NCBI RefSeq assembly: GCF_019599265.1
Contig: NZ_JAHZTC010000012.1
Span: 1 to 64,000, forward strand
Reading direction: 5' to 3'
Length of the DNA stretch: 64,000 nt
From: Pontibacter sp. HSC-14F20
GTDB taxonomy: Bacteria; Bacteroidota; Bacteroidia; Cytophagales; Hymenobacteraceae
Program-made: the position numbers and the translations under genes
Shown here: positions 53,418 through 63,024 of the stretch, one piece after another
Layout of the letters: the number at the start of each line of letters is the position of its first letter
How positions within the stretch are numbered: the stretch's first letter is position 1
The notes under the pieces: model-generated
What the model was told of the DNA's origin: nothing
Databases searched by the model: none
The model's input: the letters and a program-made list of their open reading frames with translations, nothing else

Positions 53418-54479
53418 ATGGATTCTGTAGTTCTCATATACAAGGGTATTTACATTCTGGCCATTTTCGGTATTTCGTTACTGATTGCAACCTACTCGAC
53501 TTACTTTGAGCGTAAAATCGCCGCTTTCATTCAGGACCGTGTAGGCCCGAACAGAGCTGGTCCGATGGGTTTGCTGCAGCCGCTGGCTGACGCCGGTAAA
53601 CTGTTCTTCAAAGAAGAATTTATACCTGCCAAAGCAAACAAAGTACTCTTCATCTTAGGTCCAGGTATAGCCATGCTGGTGGCAGCAATGACAAGTGCGG
53701 TTATTCCGTTCGGTGACACACTAATTTTAGGTGAGACATCGTTTGATCTGATTGCCATTGACGTAAACATCGGTATCCTCTACATTTTTGGTGTAGTGTC
53801 GCTTGGTGTGTATGGTCTGATGATCGGTGGCTGGGCTTCAAACAACAAGTTCTCGCTGCTGGGCGCCATTCGTGCCGCGTCGCAGAACATCTCGTATGAA
53901 CTGGCCATGGGCCTGTCACTGATCGCGGTGCTGATGCTGAGTGGCTCTTTGTCGCTGAAAGTAATTGCAGAACAGCAAACCGGCTTTAACTGGAACATCT
54001 GGTACCAGCCACTGGGCTTCCTGATCTTCCTGATTTGTGCCTTTGCTGAGACGAACAGAACGCCATTCGACTTACCAGAATCGGAAGCCGAACTGATTGG
54101 CGGTTACCACACCGAGTATAGCTCGATGAAGCTAGGTATGTACCTGTTCGCGGAATATATCAATATCTTCGTAGTGTCGGCTGTGATGGCGACGCTGTAC
54201 TTCGGCGCTTACAACTTCCCGTTCATGGAGAACCTGCGTAATGCGTTTGACGACCCTGTTTTGGGTAATAACGTGGTGACGATTATAGGTGTTGGTGTGA
54301 TGTTCGCGAAGATTTTCGCTTTCATCTTCTTCTTCATGTGGGTACGCTGGACATTGCCGCGTTTCCGCTACGACCAGTTGATGAAGCTAGGCTGGAACAT
54401 CCTGATCCCGCTGGCAATTCTGAATATCCTGCTTACGGGCGGTGGCATTCTGCTCTACGAATATTTTACAAAAGGATAA
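53418..54479 (+). CDS. nuoH: NADH-quinone oxidoreductase subunit H
   Basis: A 353-aa membrane subunit (ND1 type) with eight or so transmembrane helices. It forms the quinone entrance. The signature ERKIAAFIQDRVGPNRAGPM (about residues 29-48) and LLQPLADAGKLFFKEEFIPA are intact, as is the conserved loop CAFAETNRTPFDLPESEAEL (about 209-228) with the acidic residues of the E-channel. It starts 3 bp after nuoG. Confidence 0.97.
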   Translation: MDSVVLIYKGIYILAIFGISLLIATYSTYFERKIAAFIQDRVGPNRAGPMGLLQPLADAGKLFFKEEFIPAKANKVLFILGPGIAMLVAAMTSAVIPFGDTLILGETSFDLIAIDVNIGILYIFGVVSLGVYGLMIGGWASNNKFSLLGAIRAASQNISYELAMGLSLIAVLMLSGSLSLKVIAEQQTGFNWNIWYQPLGFLIFLICAFAETNRTPFDLPESEAELIGGYHTEYSSMKLGMYLFAEYINIFVVSAVMATLYFGAYNFPFMENLRNAFDDPVLGNNVVTIIGVGVMFAKIFAFIFFFMWVRWTLPRFRYDQLMKLGWNILIPLAILNILLTGGGILLYEYFTKG

Positions 54480-54552
54480 CGACACTTGAATGCTGCCTTG
54501 CTAAGTCCTGTTATAGACAGACGATATAGACAGCAATCATAATCGAGATACA

Positions 54553-55062
54553 ATGGAACCATTATCAAATAGAAGAAAGAACGTAACGCAGAAGGAGATG
54601 ACGCTTTCTGAGCGCATGTACCTGCCTGCTATCGCGCAAGGTTTGGGCATTACGATAAAGCACTTCTTCAAGAAGAAGGCAACGATAAACTACCCGGAGG
54701 AAACACGACAGCGTAGCGACGTATGGCGCGGCTTGCACGTGCTGAAGCGCGACGAAAACGGTGCTGAGCGTTGCACGGCCTGTGGTCTTTGTGCCGTGGC
54801 CTGCCCTGCCGAAGCCATTACGATGACAGCTGGGGAGCGTAAAAAAGGCGAAGAGCACCTGTACCGTGAGGAAAAGTACGCTGTGACCTACGAAGTAAAC
54901 ATGTTGCGCTGCATCTTCTGCGGACTTTGCGAAGAGGCTTGCCCGAAGGCGGCGATCTTCCTGCAGGACGACAAACTTGCGCCAGCCCGTTACGAGCGCG
55001 AAGAATTTATTTACGGCAAAGACCGTCTGGTAGAACCGTTAAAAACCACTGAAACCAAATAA
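54553..55062 (+). CDS. nuoI: NADH-quinone oxidoreductase subunit I
   Basis: A 169-aa subunit that carries two 4Fe-4S clusters (N6a, N6b). The ligand sets are RCTACGLCAVACPAEAI (about residue 75) and MLRCIFCGLCEEACPKAAI near 117. An N-terminal amphipathic helix (residues 20-45) attaches it to the membrane arm. Intact; nuoJ follows after 4 bp. Confidence 0.96.
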   Translation: MEPLSNRRKNVTQKEMTLSERMYLPAIAQGLGITIKHFFKKKATINYPEETRQRSDVWRGLHVLKRDENGAERCTACGLCAVACPAEAITMTAGERKKGEEHLYREEKYAVTYEVNMLRCIFCGLCEEACPKAAIFLQDDKLAPARYEREEFIYGKDRLVEPLKTTETK

Positions 55063-55066
55063 TCTG

Positions 55067-55585
55067 ATGACAGAAAGTCTGTTTTTCTTCTTTGCTTCGC
55101 TGACGCTGCTTTGCGCCATCATGGTTGTGATTTCAAAGAACCCCGTGTACAGCGTTATTTTCCTGATTTTAACATTTTTCACCATTTCAGCACATTACAT
55201 CCTGCTGAATGCCCAGTTTTTGGCGGCAGTTAACATTATCGTGTATGCAGGTGCCATCATGGTACTCTTCCTGTTCGTACTGATGTTCATTAACACAGGC
55301 AAAAACGTGGAGGGAACAATTAAACGCAATGTACTGGCCAAAATAGCAGGTACAGTGGCGGGTGGTTTGTTATTTACGGTAGTAGTAGCTGCTCTGAAAG
55401 ATGTAACGCTCGGTCACCCGGACCCTGCCATGTACAATTCGCAGGTAGGTATGGTGGAAAACCTGGGCAAAGTACTCTTCACAAAATACATGCTGCCGTT
55501 CCAGTTGGTAGCGGTGCTGTTTTTGGTATCCATGGTAGGTGCCGTGATGATCGGTAAGCGGGAGACCGGAGAACAGAACTTCTAA
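55067..55585 (+). CDS. nuoJ: NADH-quinone oxidoreductase subunit J
   Basis: A 172-aa membrane subunit (ND6 type) with five transmembrane helices. The conserved bulged helix NIIVYAGAIMVLFLFVLMFI (about residues 56-75) is present. It is the last gene of the first block: a terminator follows and nuoK comes only 1.9 kb later. Confidence 0.95.
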   Translation: MTESLFFFFASLTLLCAIMVVISKNPVYSVIFLILTFFTISAHYILLNAQFLAAVNIIVYAGAIMVLFLFVLMFINTGKNVEGTIKRNVLAKIAGTVAGGLLFTVVVAALKDVTLGHPDPAMYNSQVGMVENLGKVLFTKYMLPFQLVAVLFLVSMVGAVMIGKRETGEQNF

Positions 55586-55610
55586 TTGAGGTATACTTAA
55601 TCAAGTATAT

Positions 55611-55645
55611 AAAAAGCCAGCGCTGAGAAGTGCTGGCTTTTTTCG
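55611..55645 (+). terminator. Terminator of the nuoA-J block
   Basis: AAAAGCCAGC, loop of 10 nt, GCTGGCTTTTTT. A perfect 10-bp stem with a T6 run, 26 bp after the nuoJ stop. It shows that nuoK-N needs its own promoter. Confidence 0.85.
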
Positions 55646-55736
55646 TCTGAATCAGGTTTTTAGGATTAGGAAGGATTTTGAGGATAAGTTACCTTATGCT
55701 AACCTTCACTAGAACTGAGGAATCTTCATGCATGAT

Positions 55737-56034
55737 GAACATCCCCCTGCCCCTTCAAAGGGGGATGTTCCCGCCGTTGCCACTTTTTGTAGTTACTATC
55801 ACAAACCATTGGCAGGTATAGAAAGACTAACCTGCCCCTTAAGCTATGAAACAGACAGACTTAGCCAAGTGCACCAAATGACTAACCACTGTTGGGGGTG
55901 AAGGGGTCCCCCTGTCAAGAGCGTTCAGCGAGTGGGGGTAGGGGCCCTCGATTTGGGGAGCCTTGACTTTTTTGCCTCCTTTTTGTGTCAAGACAAAAAG
56001 GAGGTGCCCGCCGCACAGGCGAAGCTATAAAACA
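55737..56034. repeat. Cluster of dispersed intergenic repeats
   Basis: No gene here. GAACATCCCCCT (55737-55748) pairs with AGGGGGATGTTC (55759-55770) over a 10-nt loop. CCTCCTTTTTGT (55975-55986), GTCAAG, ACAAAAAGGAGG (55993-56004) is a perfect 12-bp hairpin, nested with CTTGAC (55962-55967). The segment 55990-56034 matches, in reverse, the stretch 62840-62886 near the right end of the window. This looks like a dispersed intergenic repeat. Confidence 0.6.
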
Positions 56035-56116
56035 AAGTAGGTTCCGCTAAGGTATAGCCACCGCTACGGCAGCAAGGTACAGATAGGTCCTAATCTTAAG
56101 GTGCAATAGCCTGAAA

Positions 56117-57169
56117 CTACTCTTCACTCAACACCACCTCCAGCAACTCTGACCCACCCTTATCATCATCCGAAACCACCACTAACTTATACCTGCCCTT
56201 GCCCTCACGCTTCTGCACAACCAGCGATTCGGCTTTACCGGTATAGGGATTTCCATCTGCCTGCAAAATAAGTGTGGCGGGAACCTGTAACATATTTTGC
56301 TTGCCGACCCAAGAGAATGGGATATAACCGATGTAACTGCCGAGCACTTCACCATCACCGTAGGCGTCATTGGTATCTTCCAGTGAAGCGGTGAAGAAGA
56401 GTTTATCATCATACACATAGGCGCCTGAAAAACCTGCCTGCAGGTTGTTAAGGTCGGGCAGTCGAAAATAACTGAGTTCAGGGTGGGGCAGTGATGCAGC
56501 AGTTTTCTCTCCTAAGAGGTAAGGTATGAATTCCGACAGGTGATAAGAAATCAGTACATTCTGGCCTGTGCCGATGGCTCGCTGCAAAAGGTATAACTTC
56601 CCATGCCCTGCTGCTACGCCTTCAATGTTAAGCGAACTTCCGCCCAGAGTATCTGTTTTTTGTTCAAGCTGGCGGTAAAGTTCGTCCAGATCAACAGTTT
56701 TAGCGCCGTGCACCCCGGCTCCTTCCCGGCAGATGTCATCGCCGCAAATGTTGTACAAATAAGCTTTGCGGCGCGCAGGCGCTGAACCGGATCCTATCAT
56801 CAAAAGGTAAGGCTTGCCTTGGTGCTGCAGGAGCGTCATACCTTCCAGGTCCGCTTTTTTGTCTTTGGCAATGCGGCCGTTCCCGAAACCCGTCGTGTCG
56901 AAGATAGCTTCCTGCGACTCTAACCCAAAATTTTTGTCGAGGCGATACAGGTAGGGCGAGTCATCTCCGACGACATAATAATGGTCGCCCAGCATTTCGA
57001 GGCCCGAAGCGGAAGGCAGGTTATCATAGTGCAGCGTTCGTGTAACAGTGGCTTTCATGTTGCTTTCAGGTATAGCCGGCCCGTTGCTTAATAATACAGC
57101 AGACTGCTGGCACGAGAGCGACGACAATGAGAGAAATGACAGGTATAGGAAAGCTAAAAAACGATTCAT
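56117..57169 (-). CDS. Lipoprotein of the DUF6929-type, unknown function
   Basis: A 350-aa exported protein. I start at the ATG at 57169, giving a lipoprotein signal (RFLAFLYLSFLSLSSLSCQQ, Cys near residue 19); a longer frame to 57199 is open. The mature part looks like a beta-propeller-type binding protein (ASGLEMLGDHYYVVGDDSPY, DLEGMTLLQHQGKPYLLMIG, NIEGVAAGHGKLYLLQRAIG, FSGAYVYDDKLFFTASLEDT). The enzyme role, if any, is unknown. It lies on the opposite strand between nuoJ and nuoK and so interrupts the complex I genes. Confidence 0.75.
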   Translation of the reverse strand: MNRFLAFLYLSFLSLSSLSCQQSAVLLSNGPAIPESNMKATVTRTLHYDNLPSASGLEMLGDHYYVVGDDSPYLYRLDKNFGLESQEAIFDTTGFGNGRIAKDKKADLEGMTLLQHQGKPYLLMIGSGSAPARRKAYLYNICGDDICREGAGVHGAKTVDLDELYRQLEQKTDTLGGSSLNIEGVAAGHGKLYLLQRAIGTGQNVLISYHLSEFIPYLLGEKTAASLPHPELSYFRLPDLNNLQAGFSGAYVYDDKLFFTASLEDTNDAYGDGEVLGSYIGYIPFSWVGKQNMLQVPATLILQADGNPYTGKAESLVVQKREGKGRYKLVVVSDDDKGGSELLEVVLSEE

Positions 57170-57437
57170 AGAAATTGAACGCAAAATAAGGTATAGCAAC
57201 GGACAGGCTTGGTAGACTACATACCAGGTATAGGCCCTCCATCAGCCCTGCAAGTTGGCAAAAAACTAATTCTGCCAAGAGATTTATACCTACGCAAAAG
57301 CATGCGCAAGGTATAGAACAAGCTGTAACATAGAACGTCCTGCAGCTTTAAAAATATAAATCTTTCGGGAAGGCTGCAATTGGGTAAAACTGCTTAAGAA
57401 GATTAGAAATATGTTATGGATTTTACAAAAATGGGGA

Positions 57438-57445
57438 TAACTTTG
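57438..57445 (+). promoter_or_regulatory. -7 element TAACTTTG before nuoK
   Basis: An exact TAnnTTTG match 54 bp upstream of the nuoK ATG. The -33 region is weak. It fits the need for a separate promoter of the second complex I block. Confidence 0.5.
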
Positions 57446-57498
57446 CGACTTGATTTCAGAATTGTAATTTACCAGTAATACGTTCAGCCACTCAGACG

Positions 57499-57828
57499 AT
57501 GAACCAAATGCCTGATGTAATCAGAACCATCCCGCTAGAATTTTACCTCTACTTCAGCACAGCTCTGTTCGCCATTGGTGTGATCGGGGTTCTTACCAGA
57601 CGAAACGCTATTGTCATTTTCATGTGTGTAGAGCTGATGCTCAATGCTGTGAACTTACTAATGGTCGCTTTGTCGTCATACCGCTCTGACCCGAACGGAC
57701 AGATCTTCGTGTTCTTCATCATGGCAGTGGCAGCGGCAGAAGTTACAGTTGGTCTGGCCATCATCGTGATGATTTACCGCAATATCCGCTCGACGGATGT
57801 GCAACTGATGAACTACCTGAAGTGGTAG
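57499..57828 (+). CDS. nuoK: NADH-quinone oxidoreductase subunit K
   Basis: A 109-aa membrane subunit (ND4L type) with three transmembrane helices. The conserved Glu in the second helix ([20 protein letters not shown], Glu near residue 47) and the Glu in the third ([13 protein letters not shown]) of the proton path are both present. First gene of the second block, 46 bp before nuoL. Confidence 0.96.
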   Translation: MNQMPDVIRTIPLEFYLYFSTALFAIGVIGVLTRRNAIVIFMCVELMLNAVNLLMVALSSYRSDPNGQIFVFFIMAVAAAEVTVGLAIIVMIYRNIRSTDVQLMNYLKW

Positions 57829-57874
57829 CCGCACACCTAATTAATCTGAATAGCTTAACTAAATCATACGCTAA

Positions 57875-59836
57875 ATGCAAGAAGTAGTAATGCCCTTCAA
57901 CAACCAGGAAATGGCGCTGCTGTGTTTGCTTGTTCCGCTCCTGCCGTTCATCGGCTTTCTGATTAACGGACTTGGCAACCGCAAATTGCCCAAGGCCCTT
58001 GTAGGGCTGCTGGGCTCTGGCACGGTGCTGGCCTCGTTCCTGATCTCGGTATACCTGTTCATCGACTTCACTTCCAACGGCAGCCGCCCTTACATCGTCG
58101 ACCTCTACAACTGGTTCACGGTAGGCAGCCTCGAGATTGGTTTCTCGTTCATGATTGACCAGCTTACGCTGCTGATGTTGCTGATGGTGACAGGTATAGG
58201 TTTCCTGATTCACGTGTACTCGGCCGGTTACATGAGCCACGACGAAGGCTACGGCAAGTTTTTCGCCTACCTCAACCTGTTCATGTTCTCGATGTTGGTA
58301 CTCGTAATGGGCTCTAACTACGTGATGATGTTCGTGGGATGGGAAGGCGTTGGTCTTTGCTCCTACCTGCTGATCGGCTTCTGGAACAAGAACCACAATT
58401 ACAACAATGCCGCTAAGAAAGCCTTCATTATGAACCGTATTGGTGACCTGGGCTTTCTGCTGGCTATTTTCCTGATCTTCATCACTTTCGGCAGCGTGAG
58501 CTTCCCGGAGGTGTTCCTGTCTGCCTCGCAGATGTCGGGCCTGACTGACAGTGGTGTGATGATTGCCATTACCATGCTGCTGTTTGTAGGCGCGATGGGT
58601 AAAAGTGCTCAGTTGCCGCTCTTTACGTGGCTTCCGGATGCAATGGCGGGTCCTACGCCGGTTTCTGCCCTGATTCACGCCGCTACCATGGTGACGGCAG
58701 GTATCTACATGGTTATTCGTTCGAACGTGCTGTATGTGATGGCCCCGACTACCATGGAGTTTATCGCCATCATTGGTCTGATAACGGCCCTGGTGGCCGC
58801 TACCATTGGTCTGGCACAAAATGACATCAAGAAAGTGTTGGCTTACTCTACCGTTTCGCAGTTGGGCTTTATGTTCCTGGCGCTGGGTGTGATGGCCTTC
58901 TCTTCTTCTATCTTCCACGTACTCACGCACGCTTTCTTTAAGGCATTGCTGTTCCTGGGTGCTGGTTCTGTGATTCATGCCGTGAGCAACGAACAGGATA
59001 TCCGCAACATGGGTGGCCTGCGCAAGTGGCTGCCGGTTACGTTCATCACTTTCCTGATTGGTACACTCGCTATTTCAGGTATACCGCCATTCGCTGGTTT
59101 CTTCTCGAAAGACGAATTGCTGGCGCATGTATTTGAGCACAACAAGCTTATGTGGGTTGGAGGCCTGCTGGCTTCGTTCATGACGGCTTTCTACATGTTC
59201 CGCCTCCTGTTCCTGACATTCTTCGGCAAGTTCCGTGGCACGGAAGCACAGCGTTCGCACCTGCACGAGTCACCTTCTTCCATGACCATTCCCCTGATTG
59301 TACTAGCCATTCTTTCCACTATAGGTGGTTTTATTGGTCTGCCAGCTGTTTTCAGCGACACGCATACGCTGGGTAACTTCCTGGCTCCTATTTATGACCT
59401 GGCACGCCGTGCTAACGGTGCCGCCATGGAAGCGCCGCACATTGATCATGCTACAGAATACATCCTGATGGCAGTTTCGGTAGCAGTGGCAGTTATCGCA
59501 ATTATCATTGCCTACATCATGTATGTGAAGAAAGAAACAGTGCCGGCTCCGGAAGGAACGCGTCTGTCTCCTATCCACAACCTGATCTACAACAAATACT
59601 ACATCGACGAAATTTACGACACTGTGTTTGTGCGCCCAGTCATGGCGCTGTCTACTGCCCTGCACCGCTTCGTGGATGTGGTAGTGGTAGACGGAATTGT
59701 AAATGGCTTCGGCAAACTGGTGATGGTAAGCGGCCGCGTGCTGCGCCTGACACAGAGTGGCGTTACTGGCTTCTATGTGTTTGTGATGGTGGCCAGCATC
59801 GTTCTGATTCTATTTTTAAACTTCTTTATCGGTTAA
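57875..59836 (+). CDS. nuoL: NADH-quinone oxidoreductase subunit L
   Basis: A 653-aa antiporter-like proton-pumping subunit (ND5 type) with about 16 transmembrane helices and the C-terminal lateral helix. The core has MFVGWEGVGLCSYLLIGFWN (Glu of helix 5), GKSAQLPLFTWLPDAMAGPT with the key Lys, ALIHAATMVTAGIYMVIRSN, and DIKKVLAYSTVSQLGFMFLA (Lys of helix 8), then LTHAFFKALLFLGAGSVIHA. A long tail with NKYYIDEIYDTVFVRPVM is typical. nuoM follows after 12 bp. Confidence 0.97.
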   Translation: MQEVVMPFNNQEMALLCLLVPLLPFIGFLINGLGNRKLPKALVGLLGSGTVLASFLISVYLFIDFTSNGSRPYIVDLYNWFTVGSLEIGFSFMIDQLTLLMLLMVTGIGFLIHVYSAGYMSHDEGYGKFFAYLNLFMFSMLVLVMGSNYVMMFVGWEGVGLCSYLLIGFWNKNHNYNNAAKKAFIMNRIGDLGFLLAIFLIFITFGSVSFPEVFLSASQMSGLTDSGVMIAITMLLFVGAMGKSAQLPLFTWLPDAMAGPTPVSALIHAATMVTAGIYMVIRSNVLYVMAPTTMEFIAIIGLITALVAATIGLAQNDIKKVLAYSTVSQLGFMFLALGVMAFSSSIFHVLTHAFFKALLFLGAGSVIHAVSNEQDIRNMGGLRKWLPVTFITFLIGTLAISGIPPFAGFFSKDELLAHVFEHNKLMWVGGLLASFMTAFYMFRLLFLTFFGKFRGTEAQRSHLHESPSSMTIPLIVLAILSTIGGFIGLPAVFSDTHTLGNFLAPIYDLARRANGAAMEAPHIDHATEYILMAVSVAVAVIAIIIAYIMYVKKETVPAPEGTRLSPIHNLIYNKYYIDEIYDTVFVRPVMALSTALHRFVDVVVVDGIVNGFGKLVMVSGRVLRLTQSGVTGFYVFVMVASIVLILFLNFFIG

Positions 59837-59848
59837 GGTTCTAAGAAG

Positions 59849-61309
59849 ATGATTACAGCTCTATTACTTTTCTGGCCTGCCCTAGCTGCACTGCTGGTGC
59901 TGCTTATAAAAGGCGAAGGTGCCAAGAAAGTGGCTTTTATAGCAACGCTAGTTGAGTTTGCCATTGCCCTGTTTGCAACTGTAAACTTTGTTCCGGATGC
60001 CACTACACAATTCGCCCTCGATATACCGTGGGTGGAGCGCGCAGGTATAGGCTTCAGCATTGGTATGGACGGCATCAGCCTCCTGATGGTGCTCCTGACT
60101 GCCTTCCTGGTGCCCTTGATCGTCCTTTCCTCTTTCAAGCACGACTACAAGAACCCGCACGTGTTCTATGCGCTGGTACTGTTTATGCAGACGGGCCTGA
60201 CTGGTGTATTTGTGGCGATGGACGCGTTCCTGTTCTACTTCTTCTGGGAAGTGGCCTTGATTCCAATCTACTTTATCGCAGCCATTTGGGGCGGCGCACG
60301 CAGAATTCCGGTTACGTTCAAGTTCTTTGTGTATACGATTTTCGGTTCGCTCTTCATGCTGGCCGCTTTCGTATACCTGTACTTCCAAACGGCTGGTACA
60401 GAGCTGGCGGCGCATTCTTCTAATGTGAACGCTTTCTACCAACTGACGCTGGACAGCGCGACGCAGAGCTGGATTTTCTGGTTCCTGTTCCTTGCCTTCG
60501 CCATTAAAATGCCGGTTTTCCCTTTCCATACCTGGCAGCCGGATACCTATACCGAGTCACCTACACAGGCAACGATGTTGCTGGCTGGTATCATGCTGAA
60601 AATGGGTATCTATGGTGTGCTGCGCTGGTTACTACCTGTTGTGCCACTTGGCGTGAGCGAATGGGCAGACACGGTGCTGGTGCTGTCCATCATCGGCATC
60701 ATCTACGGTTCTATCATCGCCATCCGTCAGCACGACCTCAAGCGCCTGATCGCTTACTCGTCCATTGCACACGTTGGCCTAATCGCTGCGGGTATCTTTA
60801 CCCTGAACGAGCAAGGTCTGCAAGGCGGCATGATTCAAATGCTGAGCCACGGTATCAACGTGGTGGGCCTGTTCTTCATCATCGACATCATTTTCCGCAG
60901 AACGAACACACGAGAGATTGCCAGCCTGGGCGGTATCACCCAGACCACGCCAGCACTTTCTATCATGTTCCTGATTCTGTTGATGGGTTCTGTGGCACTT
61001 CCGCTAACTAACGGCTTCATTGGTGAATTCCTGCTGCTGTCGGGCGTATTCCAGTATAACTACTACTTCGGTGCTGTAGCTGGCCTGACCATTATTCTGG
61101 CAGCGGTATACATGCTGCGTATGTTCCAGGGCGTGATGTTTGGCTCGAAGTCAGAGGCTACCGAGGGCTTCGCTGACCTGACCTTCCACGAGAAAGCTGT
61201 TTTGATTCCACTGGTGATCATGGTCTTCTGGATTGGTTTGTTCCCGAACACTTTTCTGAGCATTTCAGAGCCTGCGGTTGGACAGCTGCTGAGCATTATC
61301 AATAGATAG
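59849..61309 (+). CDS. nuoM: NADH-quinone oxidoreductase subunit M
   Basis: A 486-aa antiporter-like proton-pumping subunit (ND4 type) with about 14 transmembrane helices. Conserved segments are FYFFWEVALIPIYFIAAIWG (helix 5 Glu), IKMPVFPFHTWQPDTYTESP and DLKRLIAYSSIAHVGLIAAG, with MLSHGINVVGLFFIIDIIFR and LPLTNGFIGEFLLLSGVF. All the residues of the half-channels can be found. The gap to nuoN is 28 bp. Confidence 0.97.
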   Translation: MITALLLFWPALAALLVLLIKGEGAKKVAFIATLVEFAIALFATVNFVPDATTQFALDIPWVERAGIGFSIGMDGISLLMVLLTAFLVPLIVLSSFKHDYKNPHVFYALVLFMQTGLTGVFVAMDAFLFYFFWEVALIPIYFIAAIWGGARRIPVTFKFFVYTIFGSLFMLAAFVYLYFQTAGTELAAHSSNVNAFYQLTLDSATQSWIFWFLFLAFAIKMPVFPFHTWQPDTYTESPTQATMLLAGIMLKMGIYGVLRWLLPVVPLGVSEWADTVLVLSIIGIIYGSIIAIRQHDLKRLIAYSSIAHVGLIAAGIFTLNEQGLQGGMIQMLSHGINVVGLFFIIDIIFRRTNTREIASLGGITQTTPALSIMFLILLMGSVALPLTNGFIGEFLLLSGVFQYNYYFGAVAGLTIILAAVYMLRMFQGVMFGSKSEATEGFADLTFHEKAVLIPLVIMVFWIGLFPNTFLSISEPAVGQLLSIINR

Positions 61310-61337
61310 TCCGCAAAAAGAAACGATAATAAACGAC

Positions 61338-62729
61338 ATGATTTCGATTATACTTCTATCTGGATTTGGGATTATCAACCTTTTCGTAGGTTTCCTGAAA
61401 TCTAAACGAATTCTGTTGCCGCTGTCGCTGCTGTTTTTGGCGATCGTGTTCGGCATCAATCTACTCGACTGGAACGATACCAAGAGCTACTTCGATAATA
61501 TGATTACCATCGACAATTACGCGGTGGCTTTCACAGGTATCATGGTACTTTCAACGCTCCTGATTCTTCCTTTCACGCAGCACTACATCACCCGCAACGA
61601 CGAAAACATCGGCGAGCTTTATGCCCTGATTCTGTTCTCGCTGGTTGGTGCTATCATGATGGTGAGCTACAACAACATGCTGATGCTGTTCATAGGTATA
61701 GAGATTCTCTCGATTGCCATGTACGTGTTGGCCGGTAGTGACAAGAGAAGTATGCGCTCCGCGGAAGCTGCCCTGAAGTACTTCCTGATGGGCTCTTTCT
61801 TTACAGGCATTATGCTATTCGGCATTGTGATGGTATATGGCGCGACTGGCACCTTCAACATCTCAGAAATTGCCGGCTCAGCTGAAGCCATGGGCACGGA
61901 AGGTATGAATAATGTAATGTTCATGCTGGGTGTGCTGATCATCATAATCGGTATCTCTTTCAAAATCTCCGCCGCTCCTTTCCACTTCTGGACACCTGAC
62001 GTATACGAAGGTACCCCAACAGTGTGGACAGCTTACATGTCGACTGTAGTTAAAACAGCTGGTGTTGCGGCATTCTATAAGCTGATGGACGCTGCTTTCG
62101 CCGCTTCTTATCCGGCCTGGATGCCAACGCTGGTGGCCATCATCGTACTCTCGCTCCTGATTGGTAACGTAGGCGCGGTGGTGCAGCAAAGCATGAAGCG
62201 TATGCTGGCTTACTCCAGTATCTCACACGCAGGTTACCTGCTGATGACGCTCCTTGCCTTTAACAATCTCTCTACTTCTGCTATCCTGTTCTATTCTTTC
62301 GCTTACTCCACTGCTTCTATCGCTGCTTTTGGTGTGCTGCAGCTCGTAGCGAAACAGCGTGGCAGCGAGAACTATGAAGCTTTTAACGGTTTGGGCAAAA
62401 CCAATCCATTGATGGCCTTCGCGGTAACAGTTGCCATGATGTCTTTGGGAGGTATACCACTCACAGCCGGCTTCTTCGGTAAATTCTTCGTGTTCTCTGC
62501 CCTCATCGAAAATCCTGATATGATGTGGCTGATTGTAGTAGCCGTGATTCTGGCTGCTGTGGGTATCTATTACTATTTCCGTGTGGTGATTGCCATGTAC
62601 CTGCACCCGGTTGCGGAAGATCATACGCCAATCCAGAGCACCAGCTTTATCAATGTCATGCTGATTATCATCTCTGCTCTGACGATTCTGCTAGGTATAG
62701 CGCCTGCTTTGTTAAGTGGTGTGTTGTAA
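61338..62729 (+). CDS. nuoN: NADH-quinone oxidoreductase subunit N
   Basis: A 463-aa antiporter-like proton-pumping subunit (ND2 type) with about 14 transmembrane helices. Conserved stretches are LFIGIEILSIAMYVLAGSDK (helix 5 Glu), ISAAPFHFWTPDVYEGTPTV, SMKRMLAYSSISHAGYLLMT, and IPLTAGFFGKFFVFSALIEN. Last gene of the complex I locus, followed by a terminator. Confidence 0.96.
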   Translation: MISIILLSGFGIINLFVGFLKSKRILLPLSLLFLAIVFGINLLDWNDTKSYFDNMITIDNYAVAFTGIMVLSTLLILPFTQHYITRNDENIGELYALILFSLVGAIMMVSYNNMLMLFIGIEILSIAMYVLAGSDKRSMRSAEAALKYFLMGSFFTGIMLFGIVMVYGATGTFNISEIAGSAEAMGTEGMNNVMFMLGVLIIIIGISFKISAAPFHFWTPDVYEGTPTVWTAYMSTVVKTAGVAAFYKLMDAAFAASYPAWMPTLVAIIVLSLLIGNVGAVVQQSMKRMLAYSSISHAGYLLMTLLAFNNLSTSAILFYSFAYSTASIAAFGVLQLVAKQRGSENYEAFNGLGKTNPLMAFAVTVAMMSLGGIPLTAGFFGKFFVFSALIENPDMMWLIVVAVILAAVGIYYYFRVVIAMYLHPVAEDHTPIQSTSFINVMLIIISALTILLGIAPALLSGVL

Positions 62730-62747
62730 GGTATAGCTGATGATATG

Positions 62748-62784
62748 GAAGCGGCTGCTCTGTGGAAGGGCAGCCGCTTTTTTT
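62748..62784 (+). terminator. Terminator of the nuoK-N block
   Basis: GAAGCGGCTGC / GCAGCCGCTTTTTTT with an 11-nt loop; strong stem and T7 run 20 bp after nuoN. Confidence 0.88.
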
Positions 62785-63024
62785 ATACCTATACCTTGTT
62801 GGCGTAGCTTTTACTTTTGCAGGTATAGCTAGTTGTGTAGTTTTATAGCGTCGCCTATGCGGCGGGCACTTACTCTTTTTCCTTGATGGGGGTAAGGGCC
62901 AGCAACTGGCTCACACTCATCCGGTGGTCTTTGAATAGGCACATCATCTTGATCAGTTAGCCTATAAAGACAACAAACAAAAGAAGCAGAGAGGTCAGAG
63001 AAGTGAAAAAATAGCCCCTAAATC
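62785..63024. repeat. Intergenic region with a second copy of the dispersed repeat
   Basis: No gene. The stretch 62840-62886 (GTTTTATAGCGTCGCCTATG, then CGGCGGGCAC, a T-rich run and CCTTGAT) is a diverged copy, in the other orientation, of 55990-56034. The octamer AGGTATAG occurs at 62821. The rest shows nothing I recognise. Confidence 0.55.

Noticed and set aside
57761-58978. 405-aa minus-strand frame opposite nuoL
   Set aside because: Extremely rich in His, Gln and Arg with no domain; it is the antisense shadow of the codon pattern of nuoL.
60028-60423. 131-aa frame inside nuoM
   Set aside because: Alternative frame of a strongly conserved gene; not protein-like.
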